DNA of 64,000 bases from Acidithiobacillus marinus. GTDB lineage: Bacteria > Pseudomonadota > Gammaproteobacteria > Acidithiobacillales > Acidithiobacillaceae. The position numbers and the translations under genes were made by a program. The notes below the pieces were generated by a model. That model worked only from the letters and a program-made list of their open reading frames with translations, was not told where the DNA came from and searched no databases. Each line of letters opens with the position of its first letter. Position 1 is the first letter of the stretch. The stretch covers positions 1 through 64,000 of the forward strand of contig NZ_MXAV01000013.1 in NCBI RefSeq assembly GCF_002847505.1. The letters run 5' to 3'. Positions 37,902 through 47,745 of the stretch are shown piece by piece.

Positions 37902-38837
37902 ATGAAGATTAATGTTCTGATTAATAGTGTAAACAGACCGAAAGACCTGGAGCGTCTTCTGCAAGCATTGATGGCTCAGATACGCAGGCCGGACAGTCTG
38001 TATATTTTGATTCATCCCCGAGATACCGAATCCGGTAAACACATAGAAACCCTGGTTGGTTCGGCTATTCCCTGGACCCTGGCTTGTAAAGATCAGTCTG
38101 GACCTCTGGTTGCCATGCAACATGCACTGCAGATGATGACTTGTGATGTGGTGGCCTTCACCCATGACGATGCAGCCCCTCGAGCAGATTGGCTGGAGAA
38201 GGTTGCAAGTACACTGATAACCAAGCCTGAATGTGCAGGGGTAGGTGGTAGGGACTTCCCGGTAACTGCTATCTCGCAAAATCCTCCTCTGGTCGAAAAA
38301 GTAGGAAAGGTAACCTGGTATGGCAAGATCATCGCGCAACATCATCTCCCCTGTGTTGGTGCGCGATATGTGGATTTTCTTTCCGGCGTGAATGCTGCGT
38401 ATCGCCATGACATTTTGGTGGCTACAGGTCTAGATATACGTTTGCAGTGGCAACAAGATACCTGCTGGCACTGGGAGATGTCTCTCGGGCTGGCGGTTAA
38501 AAGACAAGGATGGAAACAATATTATGATCCTGAGCTTATTGTAGATCATTACCCGGGCAAACTTTTTTCCGGACAAAAAGATAGTTACTGGTTTGCTGCG
38601 ACACGTCGGCGAACTTTCAATGAAACCCTCATTCTCATGAATTATTTGTCAGTGTTGGGACGTGGTTGCTGCATGATTTACGCTTTGCTGATTGGTAGTC
38701 CTGATAGTTACGGGATCGTGCAATGCTTGCGTTATTGGCCGAGGGATGGGCGACTGGCATTTCGTAAGTGGATGGATGCCATGCGCGGGCGCTATACAGG
38801 TATGCGGGCATGGCTCTACCCCGGTTTGTGTCCATGA
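37902..38837 (+). CDS. Glycosyltransferase family 2 protein, first of a tandem pair
   Basis: 311 residues. GT2 features: VLINSVNRPKDLERLLQAL at the N-terminus, metal site FTHDDAAPRADW, VGGRDFPV, and CWHWEMSLGLAVKRQGWK with YDPELIVDHYPG at the acceptor side. The gene downstream is a clear paralogue along its full length. The two may add similar sugars at different steps, or one may be redundant. Confidence 0.86.
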   Translation: MKINVLINSVNRPKDLERLLQALMAQIRRPDSLYILIHPRDTESGKHIETLVGSAIPWTLACKDQSGPLVAMQHALQMMTCDVVAFTHDDAAPRADWLEKVASTLITKPECAGVGGRDFPVTAISQNPPLVEKVGKVTWYGKIIAQHHLPCVGARYVDFLSGVNAAYRHDILVATGLDIRLQWQQDTCWHWEMSLGLAVKRQGWKQYYDPELIVDHYPGKLFSGQKDSYWFAATRRRTFNETLILMNYLSVLGRGCCMIYALLIGSPDSYGIVQCLRYWPRDGRLAFRKWMDAMRGRYTGMRAWLYPGLCP

Positions 38838-38851
38838 CAGAAGGAGTAACC

Positions 38852-39775
38852 ATGCAAATATCGGTTATGATCCCCACTTATCGACGCCCGAAGGATTTGG
38901 AGCGATGCCTGGAAGCGCTGGGTGAACAACTGCGACCTGCAGATGAAATCATTGTTGTGGCAAGGAGAGAGGATAAGGACACACATGACGTGCTGAAGGG
39001 CCATGCGGCTGCAAGTTTACCGTTGCGCGTGGTCATTGTGGATCTTCCTGGCTTGGTTACGGCGATGAATCTGGGTTTGGAGGCGGCGTGTGGAGATATA
39101 TTGGCCATAACGGATGATGATTCGGCACCTTTCCCGGATTGGTTGCAACGTATTGAGCGGGCGTTTGAACAGGATGAGAGCATAGCGGGTGTTGGGGGAA
39201 GAGATTTGATTCGTCAGAATGGGACACTGATTGATCATTCGGTACGGAATGTGGGGAAAGTTCTGTGGTATGGGAAAGTCATCGCAAATCACCACTTACG
39301 TCTGGACCATGTGCAATTTGTTGACTTGCTGAAGGGGGTCAACGGGGCTTACCGTCTTTCTTTACTCAAGGAAATCGGGTTTGATCGCCGTTTGTTTGGA
39401 CGTGGGGCCCAGTGGCATTGGGAACTTTCACTGGGACTGACCCTACGCCAGAAGGGCTGGCGGTTGTTATATGATCCTGAAATACGAGTCAATCATTATC
39501 CGGGCCAACTTTTTGGGGATCGTTCCCGCGATGTATATAATCCCGAAGAAACACGTAATCGTTGTCACAATGAGGCCTTGGTATTGCTGTGTTATTACGG
39601 AATTATGAATCGTCTCATGTTTCTTTTCTGGTCAACGTTGGTTGGTACCAGTGAAAGTTATGGTTTAGTACAGATGATGCGTTATCTACCAAAAGAAAAA
39701 GCTCAGGCAGTAGCTAAGTTTCGGGATAATTTATATGGCCGCTATATGGGAATACGCTCATGGCTGCGACACTGA
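38852..39775 (+). CDS. Glycosyltransferase family 2 protein, second of a tandem pair
   Basis: 307 residues from the ATG at 38852 with AAGGAG directly upstream; frames reaching back to 38768 overlap the previous gene without need. It repeats the landmarks of its neighbour: RPKDLERCLEAL, ITDDDSAPFPDW, VGGRDLIR, GKVLWYGKVIANHH, QWHWELSLGLTLRQKGW, YDPEIRVNHYPGQLF and GRYMGIRSWL. It overlaps the start of the membrane polymerase/ligase gene by 16 bases. Confidence 0.88.
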   Translation: MQISVMIPTYRRPKDLERCLEALGEQLRPADEIIVVARREDKDTHDVLKGHAAASLPLRVVIVDLPGLVTAMNLGLEAACGDILAITDDDSAPFPDWLQRIERAFEQDESIAGVGGRDLIRQNGTLIDHSVRNVGKVLWYGKVIANHHLRLDHVQFVDLLKGVNGAYRLSLLKEIGFDRRLFGRGAQWHWELSLGLTLRQKGWRLLYDPEIRVNHYPGQLFGDRSRDVYNPEETRNRCHNEALVLLCYYGIMNRLMFLFWSTLVGTSESYGLVQMMRYLPKEKAQAVAKFRDNLYGRYMGIRSWLRH

Positions 39776-41181
39776 AGGATTTGGGCCCAGACATTGCTAC
39801 GAGCCGATCAACTCATGGTATATGGCCTTATATTATTTTGTTTTGGGCATTTCCATTCATATTTTATTTTGCACACTTGAGTTCTTTAACTAATTATTTG
39901 TTTCCGGTTTTTGGGTTTCTTCTGGGGGTGAAGCTCTATCGCGATTTTCCCACCCTGTATGTGAGCCACATGTGGTGGCTTTGGTTTGTTACCCCGGAAA
40001 TCAGACGACTGGTGGATTACCAGATTGGTTTTCAACCAGTAGATCCAATCATGCTCACGCCTTACCTGGTAACGGGATTGGCTTTTTTTACCGTATTGAA
40101 GTATCTACCGGCACTGCGACAGAAAACGCTCTTTCCTATGGCGTTAGTAGTGCTGGGTGTGTTGTATGCGTACATTGTTGGCTTGGTGAACACAGGTTTC
40201 ATGCCTGCCACCTATGGTTTGTTAAACTGGTTACTGCCAGTTTTGTTCGGTCTGCACATGGCCATCCGCTGGCAGGATTACTTGCGTGTGCGGCGCACTT
40301 TGTTCCATACGTTTGTGTGGGGAACATTGGTTATGGGCGTCTACGGGTTGGTGCAGTATGTCCATCCTCTGCCATGGGATACTTACTGGATGACAGCCTC
40401 AAAGTTGTTGAGTATCGGGCAGCCAGAACCATTCCATGTGCGGATTTTCAGCACAATGAATTCGCCTGGTCCTTTTGCCTTTGAACTGATGGGGACATTG
40501 TTGATGCTCTTCGCCGGCGGTGGTTTCTGGCGAATTCCTGCGGCTGTTTTTGGTTATCTGGCTTTTTTGCTGTCTATTGTGCGTGCTGCCTGGGGAGGGT
40601 GGTTTATAGGATTAGTCTATATTCTGTCCAGATTGAAGCCAGCCCATCTGATAAGATATCTCATGGGCATTATGGTCATTGTTATCCTGGCGATGCCTAT
40701 GTTGCTTTACAAGCCGGTTTATGAGCGTTTAGAGGCACGCTTCAATTCCATTGAGAATGTCAAACAAAATGCCAGCTATCAAGCCAGGGTAAAGTTTTAT
40801 GGCGAATTTTTTCTGGAGGCATTTGAAACGCCTTTGGGAAGTGGAATAGGCAGCACTGGTACGGCCGCACGCCTCAGTCAAAAAGGACATGTGGTGAATT
40901 TTGATAGTGGAATCATGGAAATTCCTTATGTGCTGGGGTGGCTGGGTGGAACCCTGTTTTTTCTGGGAAGTATCTGGACATTGATTTACATGCTCAGCAG
41001 CAAGTGGGCAAAAAAAGATCCATTCATAGCAATTTCCTCAGGGATAAGCCTTGCTGTATTTTCGACCTTGATATTTGTGGATACTTTGATTGGCAGTACG
41101 GGCATGTTGTTCTGGGCATTTGCCGGAACCTCCATTGCCGGAATTCACTATCGTCAGGTTAAAGGAATGGAAAATGCCTGA
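39760..41181 (+). CDS. O-antigen polymerase/ligase-type membrane protein (Wzy-like)
   Basis: 473 residues with about ten or more hydrophobic helices. The central-to-late periplasmic loop has the Wzy_C-type features: FSTMNSPGPFAFELMGTLLM (20), then IVRAAWGGW, and RLEARFNSIENVKQNASYQAR (RLEARFNSIE, NVKQNASYQAR), followed by PLGSGIGSTG. Such proteins polymerise undecaprenyl-linked repeat units or ligate glycans. In this setting, with Wza, Wzc and a flippase, polymerase is the simplest reading. Confidence 0.82.
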   Translation: MAATLKDLGPDIATSRSTHGIWPYIILFWAFPFIFYFAHLSSLTNYLFPVFGFLLGVKLYRDFPTLYVSHMWWLWFVTPEIRRLVDYQIGFQPVDPIMLTPYLVTGLAFFTVLKYLPALRQKTLFPMALVVLGVLYAYIVGLVNTGFMPATYGLLNWLLPVLFGLHMAIRWQDYLRVRRTLFHTFVWGTLVMGVYGLVQYVHPLPWDTYWMTASKLLSIGQPEPFHVRIFSTMNSPGPFAFELMGTLLMLFAGGGFWRIPAAVFGYLAFLLSIVRAAWGGWFIGLVYILSRLKPAHLIRYLMGIMVIVILAMPMLLYKPVYERLEARFNSIENVKQNASYQARVKFYGEFFLEAFETPLGSGIGSTGTAARLSQKGHVVNFDSGIMEIPYVLGWLGGTLFFLGSIWTLIYMLSSKWAKKDPFIAISSGISLAVFSTLIFVDTLIGSTGMLFWAFAGTSIAGIHYRQVKGMENA

Positions 41182-41219
41182 AGATAACTTTAACGCTCGT
41201 GCAGGTGAGTGGTAATTCC

Positions 41220-42269
41220 ATGCGCATTCTGCATATCACCAATCATGTTCTCGAAATTGGCAATGGGATCGTCAATGTCGCGGTGGATTTGGCCTGTACC
41301 CAAAGCGCGATGGGGCATGAGGTATTTTATGCTTCCGGCGGTGGAGAGTATGAAAACCTTCTGAATCAGCATGGGGTCAAACATCGCGTCATGGGCTTCA
41401 GCAAGTCTTTGTTGCGAACACCAAAAATGCTGATCAATCTCGAAAGAATTATGACAGAAGCCCGACCGGATGTGATACATGCCCATATGATGACAGGCGC
41501 GCTGCTCAGCAAACTGTTGCGTGTTGGGCGACGCTACAGGCTGGTAACGCATGTCCATAACGAGTTTCAAAAAAGCGCCAGGGTCATGTCCGTCGGTGAT
41601 GCAGTGATTGCGGTTAGTGCTGCTGTCAGCCGATCGATGGCAGAACGGGGTATTCCGGTCAAAAAACTGCATGTTATCCGCAATGGAACCATCCATAGTC
41701 CGCGTATGCGCTCAGTGGAAACCAAAGTGTTACAGCATCCAGCCATTGTCACAGTTGCGGGGATGTATGAAAGAAAGGGGATTCGTGATCTGATTGAAGC
41801 GTTTACCAATCTGCCGAGCGAAACTCCTGGACATTTATATCTGGTTGGCGATGGTCCGGATCGCGGGATTTTTGAGGATCTGGCAAAAAAAAGTTCCCGC
41901 AAGGATCAAATTCACTTTGAGGGGTTCCAGTCTCAGCCGCAGGCCTATCTCAAAAGTGCGGATATTTTTGTGTTGGCCTCCCGCAAGGATCCATTTCCGC
42001 TGGTGATTCCTGAAGCACGAGAAAACGCATGTGCCATTATCGCATCTAAAGTGGATGGTATACCAGAAGCTTTGGAAGATGGGCGGGCAGGACAATTATT
42101 TGATCCTGGAGATGTCGATGCGCTGACTAGCTATCTTTACCAGTTTCTGTGTGACCAGGACTTGCGAACACAATTCGCCGAAAGATCCCATACTCATATT
42201 GACTGGCTTACGGTTCAACGTATGACTGATGAAACCTTGAATTTGTATGAGATGGTCATGCTGTCATGA
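41220..42269 (+). CDS. Glycosyltransferase family 4 protein
   Basis: 349 residues from the ATG at 41220 (AGGTGAG about twelve bases upstream); a GTG at 41199 would add seven residues. N-terminus RILHITNHVLEIGNGIVNVA (20) is the usual GT-B donor-lobe opening. The C-terminal lobe has VAGMYERKGIRDLIEAF, YLVGDGPDRGIFEDLA and DPFPLVIPEARENACAII (D-x7-E in place of E-x7-E). Its stop overlaps the next GT4 start as ATGA. Confidence 0.87.
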   Translation: MRILHITNHVLEIGNGIVNVAVDLACTQSAMGHEVFYASGGGEYENLLNQHGVKHRVMGFSKSLLRTPKMLINLERIMTEARPDVIHAHMMTGALLSKLLRVGRRYRLVTHVHNEFQKSARVMSVGDAVIAVSAAVSRSMAERGIPVKKLHVIRNGTIHSPRMRSVETKVLQHPAIVTVAGMYERKGIRDLIEAFTNLPSETPGHLYLVGDGPDRGIFEDLAKKSSRKDQIHFEGFQSQPQAYLKSADIFVLASRKDPFPLVIPEARENACAIIASKVDGIPEALEDGRAGQLFDPGDVDALTSYLYQFLCDQDLRTQFAERSHTHIDWLTVQRMTDETLNLYEMVMLS

Positions 42270-43426
42270 AAACATTATGTATGATAACCCACAAGTTAAA
42301 AAAAGGCGATGGTCAAGGCCGGGTTAACTACGAGATTCTGTTGGCTGCCCATGCTGCAGGTTATGCCATCACGCTTCTCGCGAGTGAGTGTACTCCAGAA
42401 GTGCTGGCGTTGAATGGAGTCAGTTGGGTGTCCATATCTGTAAGGGGTTGTCCAAGCCAGTTACTGCGCAATCAGATATTCGCTCTGAGAACCTGGTGGT
42501 GGTTAACACGTCATGCTCATAAATACAATTTGATACATGCTAACGGATTTATTACCTGGTATCCGGCAGATGTTAACTCTGCGCATTTTGTTCATGGAGC
42601 ATGGCGTCATTCTCCATACAATGAAACTAATACGGAAAAGGGACTTAAAGGACTTTATCATCGTTTATTTACCTGGCTTAACGCTAAGCTGGAACGTTAC
42701 TCCTATCGGCAGGCGCGCTGGGTTACGGCAGTTTCGCCGAAAGTTGCCGAAGAATTGATGGCGATTGGCGTTGATTCAGGGAAAATCATGGTCATACCCA
42801 ACGGGGTTGATATTCAGGAGTATTGCCCTGGAATGAGTTCACGGCATGCCCTTGGTTTAAAAGATAAAGTACCAGCTGCTTTGTTTGCGGGGGATTTACG
42901 TTCTTCACGGAAAAATCTCGATACCGTTTTCCATGCATTGGTCATGGTAAAATCTTGGCATCTGGTTGTGCTGGGCTATCTCGAAAAAAGTCCTTATCCC
43001 GAATTGGCAAAGGAGATGGGAATTGCAGATCGGGTACATTTCATGGGATATCGCGAAGATGTGCCGAAGTTTCTGCGATCTGTGGATTTGCTGGTCTTCC
43101 CATCCCGATATGACCCATGGGCCATGATTGTTTCTGAAGCGTTAGCTTGCGCAGTACCGGTGATTACTGCCAAAACAGTAGGAGCAGCTTTTCAGATCCC
43201 TGCAAATGGCGGATGGGTATTGGATGATCCGGATGATTTTCAGGCTATCGCCACCATTCTTGAAAACTATGCACAGATGAACGCGGATATGAAAGTTGAA
43301 ATGGCGAGTGTCGCACGAGCATCTGCCATAGAGTTTGCATGGTCCCGCATCACGGAAAAATATTTGGAGGTTTATGATTCCTGTCTGCAAAGTAAGCCTG
43401 ATATTGTTTTAAATAATAGGACTTGA
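42266..43426 (+). CDS. Glycosyltransferase family 4 protein
   Basis: 386 residues. GT-B pattern with AVSPKVAEELMAIGVDSGKI (20), PNGVDIQEY, ALFAGDLRSSRKNLDTVFHA (20) and DPWAMIVSEALACAVPVITA (20; D-x7-E). It follows its GT4 neighbour with a four-base overlap and is followed after one base by a GT2 gene, so it is translationally coupled within the plus arm. Confidence 0.87.
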   Translation: MKTLCMITHKLKKGDGQGRVNYEILLAAHAAGYAITLLASECTPEVLALNGVSWVSISVRGCPSQLLRNQIFALRTWWWLTRHAHKYNLIHANGFITWYPADVNSAHFVHGAWRHSPYNETNTEKGLKGLYHRLFTWLNAKLERYSYRQARWVTAVSPKVAEELMAIGVDSGKIMVIPNGVDIQEYCPGMSSRHALGLKDKVPAALFAGDLRSSRKNLDTVFHALVMVKSWHLVVLGYLEKSPYPELAKEMGIADRVHFMGYREDVPKFLRSVDLLVFPSRYDPWAMIVSEALACAVPVITAKTVGAAFQIPANGGWVLDDPDDFQAIATILENYAQMNADMKVEMASVARASAIEFAWSRITEKYLEVYDSCLQSKPDIVLNNRT

Positions 43427-43427
43427 T

Positions 43428-44435
43428 ATGAACGCAAAACTTTCTGAGATTAACAATAATAAGCCTATAGCAACTATTATCATCCCGGCTTACAAGCGTA
43501 CAAAATTTATTGCGCAGGCTATCAGTTCGGTTTTGGAGCAAACCCGGGCAGATTTTGATTTGATTGTGACCGATGATTCCAATTCTCCAGAAATCCATAA
43601 AATATGTGCCCTATTTTCTGATGATAGGCTAATATATAAAGCTAATATAGAGCGTCTTGGCGTGCTTAAAAATTGTGAGAACGCATTATCAATGGTTAGA
43701 GGAGAATATGTTTTATTTCTCAATGATGATGATTTTCTTGATTCGGACTTTCTTGCTATTATGGTTGAAATAATGGAGCATAATTCGCATCTTGCTTTTG
43801 CGTTTTGTGATCATTGGATTGTTGATGAAAATGGCATAAGAGATCAATTTAGAAGTGATAAGCACGCAGTTTATTGTAGGCGAGATACTCTCCCAGAGGG
43901 GGAGTTAAAAAATCCAGTTGACGCGTTGTTTGACGGGTCTATTATAGTTGGCAATGCCAGTTTATTCCGTAAATCATTAATCAATTCTTCAATGGCCTAC
44001 AACGAGGTTGGGGTTTGTGCAGATTTGTGGACTGCCTGTGTTTATGTGCAAGCTAAATTGCCGATTTATTATGTCAATAAACGCCTGCTCAGTTATCGGG
44101 TGCACAAAGATTCGGAAACCAACCGTGGTAATTCTGCTCTACCAGATTCTGAGCGATTTATTTATAATTTTATTCTTCAAGAAGGATGGTTTCAGGAAAA
44201 GAAGGATCTTATTTATAAAAGGCTTGGTGATGCGACCTTCAGAAGCGCAAAATCTCGCTTGATTAATGGGCAGCGTGATGAAGCACGGAAAATCTTCCGC
44301 ACTGGTTTGTGGAACTATAAATCTTGTCGGTGGATTTTAGGGTACTTGTTGTCTTTTCTACCGACGGGCATGACTTCTGCCTTGCTCAACTTTGTGCAGA
44401 AGAAGGATTTTTATAGTAATGTACGTGTTCCTTAA
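43428..44435 (+). CDS. Glycosyltransferase family 2 protein (A+T-rich gene)
   Basis: 335 residues. GT-A opening ATIIIPAYKRTKFIAQAISS (20), VTDDSNSPE, and the metal site LFLNDDDFLDSDF mark GT2. The later part carries a Wzy-cluster-style C-terminal extension with a basic end. Base composition is richer in A+T than the GT4 genes on either side, especially in its first half. It starts one base after the previous stop. Confidence 0.85.
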   Translation: MNAKLSEINNNKPIATIIIPAYKRTKFIAQAISSVLEQTRADFDLIVTDDSNSPEIHKICALFSDDRLIYKANIERLGVLKNCENALSMVRGEYVLFLNDDDFLDSDFLAIMVEIMEHNSHLAFAFCDHWIVDENGIRDQFRSDKHAVYCRRDTLPEGELKNPVDALFDGSIIVGNASLFRKSLINSSMAYNEVGVCADLWTACVYVQAKLPIYYVNKRLLSYRVHKDSETNRGNSALPDSERFIYNFILQEGWFQEKKDLIYKRLGDATFRSAKSRLINGQRDEARKIFRTGLWNYKSCRWILGYLLSFLPTGMTSALLNFVQKKDFYSNVRVP

Positions 44436-44516
44436 CACTCGCTCTGCACTTGTAAAGCGGCGTTACTAGTTTATCCTACTTATAGCTCCCTGGGCATGCT
44501 TAATAAGGAATACAGT

Positions 44517-45674
44517 TTGAGACGTGTTGCCATTGTTCATGATTGGTTGACTACATACGCGGGAGCTGAGCGCGTTTTGGAGCAGATGCTGCTGATGTTT
44601 CCCCAGGCCGACTTGTTCAGTGTTTGTGATTTTCTTCCAGATGAGGAACAAAAATTTTTGCAGGGGAAAGTACCCCGGACCACATTTGTTCAGCAGTTGC
44701 CTGGCGCCCACAAGCGCTATCGTCATTATCTTCCGCTGATGCCGTTGGCTATTGAACAGCTGGATATGTCCGGCTATGACCTGATTCTGTCCAGCTCCCA
44801 TGCTGTGGCCAAGGGAGTGCTGACCGGACCTGATCAGCTACATATCAGTTATATCCATACGCCGATTCGCTACGCCTGGGATTTGCAGCATCAATATCTC
44901 CGCGAATCCGGACTGGAAAAAGGGTTAAAGGGTTGGGTTGCCAAATGGCTTTTGCACAAAATCCGCATTTGGGATGCGCGCACTGCCAATGGTGTGGATC
45001 AATTTGTCGCTAATTCTGCGTTCATTGCCCGCCGTATCTGGAAAATCTACCGGCGACAAGCTGTGGTAATTTATCCTCCAGTTGATGTCGAAGCCTTTGC
45101 TTTTCTTCCAGATAAGGAAGATTTTTATCTCACTGCTTCTCGCCTTGTGCCGTACAAACGAGTTGGCCTTATCGTGGAGGCGTTTACCCGGATGCCGAAC
45201 AAAAAATTGAAAGTTATCGGCGATGGTCCCGAGCGGGAAAAAATCGTACAAATGGCTTCTGGATTCCCTAACATAGAAATTCTTGGATATCAGTCAGCAC
45301 AAGTCCTGGCGCAACTCATGGGGGCTACCCGCGCTTTTGTGTTTGCTGCCGAAGAAGATTTTGGTATCACCCCTGTAGAGGCCCAAGCCTGCGGTACGCC
45401 GGTGATTGCCTTTGGTAAGGGGGGAGCATTGGAGACTGTTATTCCTTTGGCTGCCGAGGAGGCGGAATCATTTCCTGCAGCTACAGGATGTTTTTTCTAT
45501 GAACAATCAGTTCCCTCAATCATGGCTGCTGTGGAGCATTTTGAGAGTATCAGAGAAAGTATTGATCCAGCTGCCTGTAGAGCCAACGCCCTGCGTTTCG
45601 CGCCGGAGCGTTTTCGCAAAGATTTCATGAACCTTGTGGAGCAGGCATGGGCCAGTTTTCATGACGGTAGTTAA
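44517..45674 (+). CDS. Glycosyltransferase family 4 protein, WbaZ/mannosyltransferase-like
   Basis: 385 residues from a TTG at 44517, which has AAGGA seven bases upstream and gives RRVAIVHDWLTTYAGAERVL (20) right at the N-terminus, as in relatives. The ATG at 44496 in the same frame lacks a good RBS. YIHTPIRYAWDL, YLTASRLVPYKRVGLIVEAF (20), VIGDGPER and EEDFGITPVEAQACGTPVIA (20) resemble WbaZ/MtfB-type mannosyltransferases. It is the last gene of the plus arm; no clear terminator follows. Confidence 0.86.
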   Translation: MRRVAIVHDWLTTYAGAERVLEQMLLMFPQADLFSVCDFLPDEEQKFLQGKVPRTTFVQQLPGAHKRYRHYLPLMPLAIEQLDMSGYDLILSSSHAVAKGVLTGPDQLHISYIHTPIRYAWDLQHQYLRESGLEKGLKGWVAKWLLHKIRIWDARTANGVDQFVANSAFIARRIWKIYRRQAVVIYPPVDVEAFAFLPDKEDFYLTASRLVPYKRVGLIVEAFTRMPNKKLKVIGDGPEREKIVQMASGFPNIEILGYQSAQVLAQLMGATRAFVFAAEEDFGITPVEAQACGTPVIAFGKGGALETVIPLAAEEAESFPAATGCFFYEQSVPSIMAAVEHFESIRESIDPAACRANALRFAPERFRKDFMNLVEQAWASFHDGS

Positions 45675-45800
45675 AGCGTTTTTTTCAGCATCTCCCACTG
45701 CCGGATTAAGCTGCTATCGCAACTGATGCTGCCATCCATTACCACCTTCCTCGGCAATATCTGGTAACATCCTCCTGTCAGCAAAAATTTCAGGACAAAG

Positions 45801-46214
45801 ATGGAAACCAACTCCCCAGCCCCCGCCCCCAAACGTCGCCTCGAACCCCTCTGCGATAAAATCTCCCTGCCGGTGATTCGCGCCGTGGTGGATGACTTTT
45901 ACAACCGCATTCAGGTCCATCCTACCCTGGCAGAACCTTTTTCCATTGTGCAGGACTGGAATTTGCACAAGGATCGCCTGGTGCATTACTGGTGGACGGT
46001 TTCGGGTGGTCTGCCCTATAAAGATTATCGCTATGCCCTGGGCGATAAGCACGCGCCGGTGGGGGTGACCAACCCGCTGGTGGATGACTGGCTCGCCCTG
46101 TTCCATGAAACCATGCTGGATCATATGGATGCCGATCTGGCCAAACGCTGGCATGGCATGGCCGCAGGCATTGGCGAGTCCCTGCGCCTGATGTTTGCCC
46201 CACGGGAGTCTTAA
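45801..46214 (+). CDS. Group III truncated haemoglobin
   Basis: 137 residues. The pattern fits class III (P-type) truncated globins: PVIRAVVDDFYNRIQVHPTL (20), LAEPFSIV, DWNLHKDRLVHYWWTVSGG, a proximal-His region DDWLALFHETMLDHMD, and LAKRWHGMAAGIGESLRL. Such proteins bind haem and are linked to microaerobic oxygen or nitric-oxide chemistry, but the physiological role is poorly defined. It stands alone between the exopolysaccharide arm and the convergent ilvA operon. Confidence 0.9.
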   Translation: METNSPAPAPKRRLEPLCDKISLPVIRAVVDDFYNRIQVHPTLAEPFSIVQDWNLHKDRLVHYWWTVSGGLPYKDYRYALGDKHAPVGVTNPLVDDWLALFHETMLDHMDADLAKRWHGMAAGIGESLRLMFAPRES

Positions 46215-46221
46215 GCTCGCT

Positions 46222-47745
46222 TCAATCGGCGCGCGCGTTATCCAGAAAAAAGCGGTAGGCAGGATTGCCGCTTTCGGAAACATGCGAATACCCCACCTTG
46301 GACAGCATGCTTTTAAATTGCGGCAGATCACTGTCGGGCACTTCAAATCCGGCCAGTACCCGGCCCAGATCGACGCCATTATTGCGATAGTGGAACAGGC
46401 TGATGTTCCAGTGTCCCCCCAGCTTTTCCAGGAATTCCATGAGAGCGCCCGGCCGTTCCGGGAATTCAAAGCGGTAAATCCGCTCGTTCTGGGCTTCCCG
46501 GGCATGTCCGCCGACCATGTGGCGAATATGGAGCTTGGCCATTTCATCCTGACTCAGGTCGAGGGCTGCGTGGCCGGTATTGCGTAAATGCTGAAGGAGG
46601 TTTTCGGCATCTTCCCGATTGCGAATGGCGACCCCTACAAAAATATGGGCGCGATCCCGGCGATGCAGACGATAATTGAATTCGGTGACCACCCGCTGGC
46701 CGATGGCGGCACAGAAATCGCGAAAGGCGCCGGGGGTTTCGGGAATGGTGACCGCGAACAAGGCTTCCCGAGCTTCGCCCAGTTCGGCGCGCTCGGCAAT
46801 GAAGCCCAGCCGGTCAAAATTCATGTTGGCCCCGGAGAGCAGAGCGACCCAGGCTCCGCCCTGACCGGGGTCTTCGCCGGCCTTGCGTTTCAGTCCTGCC
46901 AGCGCCAAGGCACCCGCCGGTTCCATGATCGAGCGGGTTTCATCAAATATATCCTTGATGGCGGCACAGATTTCATCGTTACTGACCCGGACGATTTCAT
47001 CCACATAGTGCTGACAAAGGGCGAAAGTGTGTTCGCCGACCTGCTTGACGGCTACGCCGTCGGCAAATATCCCCACCTGGGGGAGTATTACCCGCTCTCC
47101 CGCTGCTAGGGATTGAAACATGGCGTCGGCCTCGAAAGGCTCGACGCCAATGATGCGGATTTCCGGAACGATGGACTTCAGATAAGCCGCCACCCCGGCA
47201 ATCAGTCCGCCGCCACCGACAGGCACAAATATCGCCTCCAGGCCGGTACCGCGCTGCCGCAAAATTTCCGCGCCCACGGTTCCCTGACCGGCAATGACCA
47301 GGGGATCATCAAAGGGCGGGATGAATACCATGCCTGATTGTTCGACCAGTTGAAAACAGTGACTTTGCGCGTCGGAAAAATTGTCGCCGTGCAGGATGAC
47401 CTCCGCGCCCCTGGCCCGTACTGCCTGGACCTTGATTTCCGGGGTGGTGGCAGGCATGACGATAATGGCGCGAATACCGAGTTTCTGGGCAGAGTAGGCG
47501 ACTCCCTGAGCGTGATTGCCGGCGCTGGCGGTGATCACCCCAGCGGCTTTTTCAGCGGCAGAGAGCTGGGCAATCTTGTTGTAAGCCCCGCGCAACTTGA
47601 AGCTGAATACCGGTTGCAAGTCCTCGCGTTTGAAGAGAATTTCCCGCTGCAGGCGGGCACTCATTTTGGGGGCGGTTTCCAGCGGGGTTTCCCGGGCGAC
47701 ATCATACACCCGGCTGCACAGCACTTCCCGAAGCAGATTTTTCAC
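46222..47745 (-). CDS. ilvA: Biosynthetic threonine ammonia-lyase (threonine dehydratase)
   Basis: 507 residues, the long biosynthetic form. PLP-binding Lys in FKREDLQPVFSFKLRGAYNK (20), glycine loop ASAGNHAQGVAYSA, PVGGGGLIAGVA and SGANMNFDRL are followed by two C-terminal ACT-like regulatory domains (ALFAVTIPETPGAFRDF, YRFEFPERPGALMEFLEKLGG split as YRFEFPERPG and ALMEFLEKLGG). It makes 2-oxobutanoate for isoleucine and is expected to be feedback-inhibited by isoleucine. Its start overlaps the ModE-like gene stop by four bases. Confidence 0.97.
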   Translation of the reverse strand: MKNLLREVLCSRVYDVARETPLETAPKMSARLQREILFKREDLQPVFSFKLRGAYNKIAQLSAAEKAAGVITASAGNHAQGVAYSAQKLGIRAIIVMPATTPEIKVQAVRARGAEVILHGDNFSDAQSHCFQLVEQSGMVFIPPFDDPLVIAGQGTVGAEILRQRGTGLEAIFVPVGGGGLIAGVAAYLKSIVPEIRIIGVEPFEADAMFQSLAAGERVILPQVGIFADGVAVKQVGEHTFALCQHYVDEIVRVSNDEICAAIKDIFDETRSIMEPAGALALAGLKRKAGEDPGQGGAWVALLSGANMNFDRLGFIAERAELGEAREALFAVTIPETPGAFRDFCAAIGQRVVTEFNYRLHRRDRAHIFVGVAIRNREDAENLLQHLRNTGHAALDLSQDEMAKLHIRHMVGGHAREAQNERIYRFEFPERPGALMEFLEKLGGHWNISLFHYRNNGVDLGRVLAGFEVPDSDLPQFKSMLSKVGYSHVSESGNPAYRFFLDNARAD

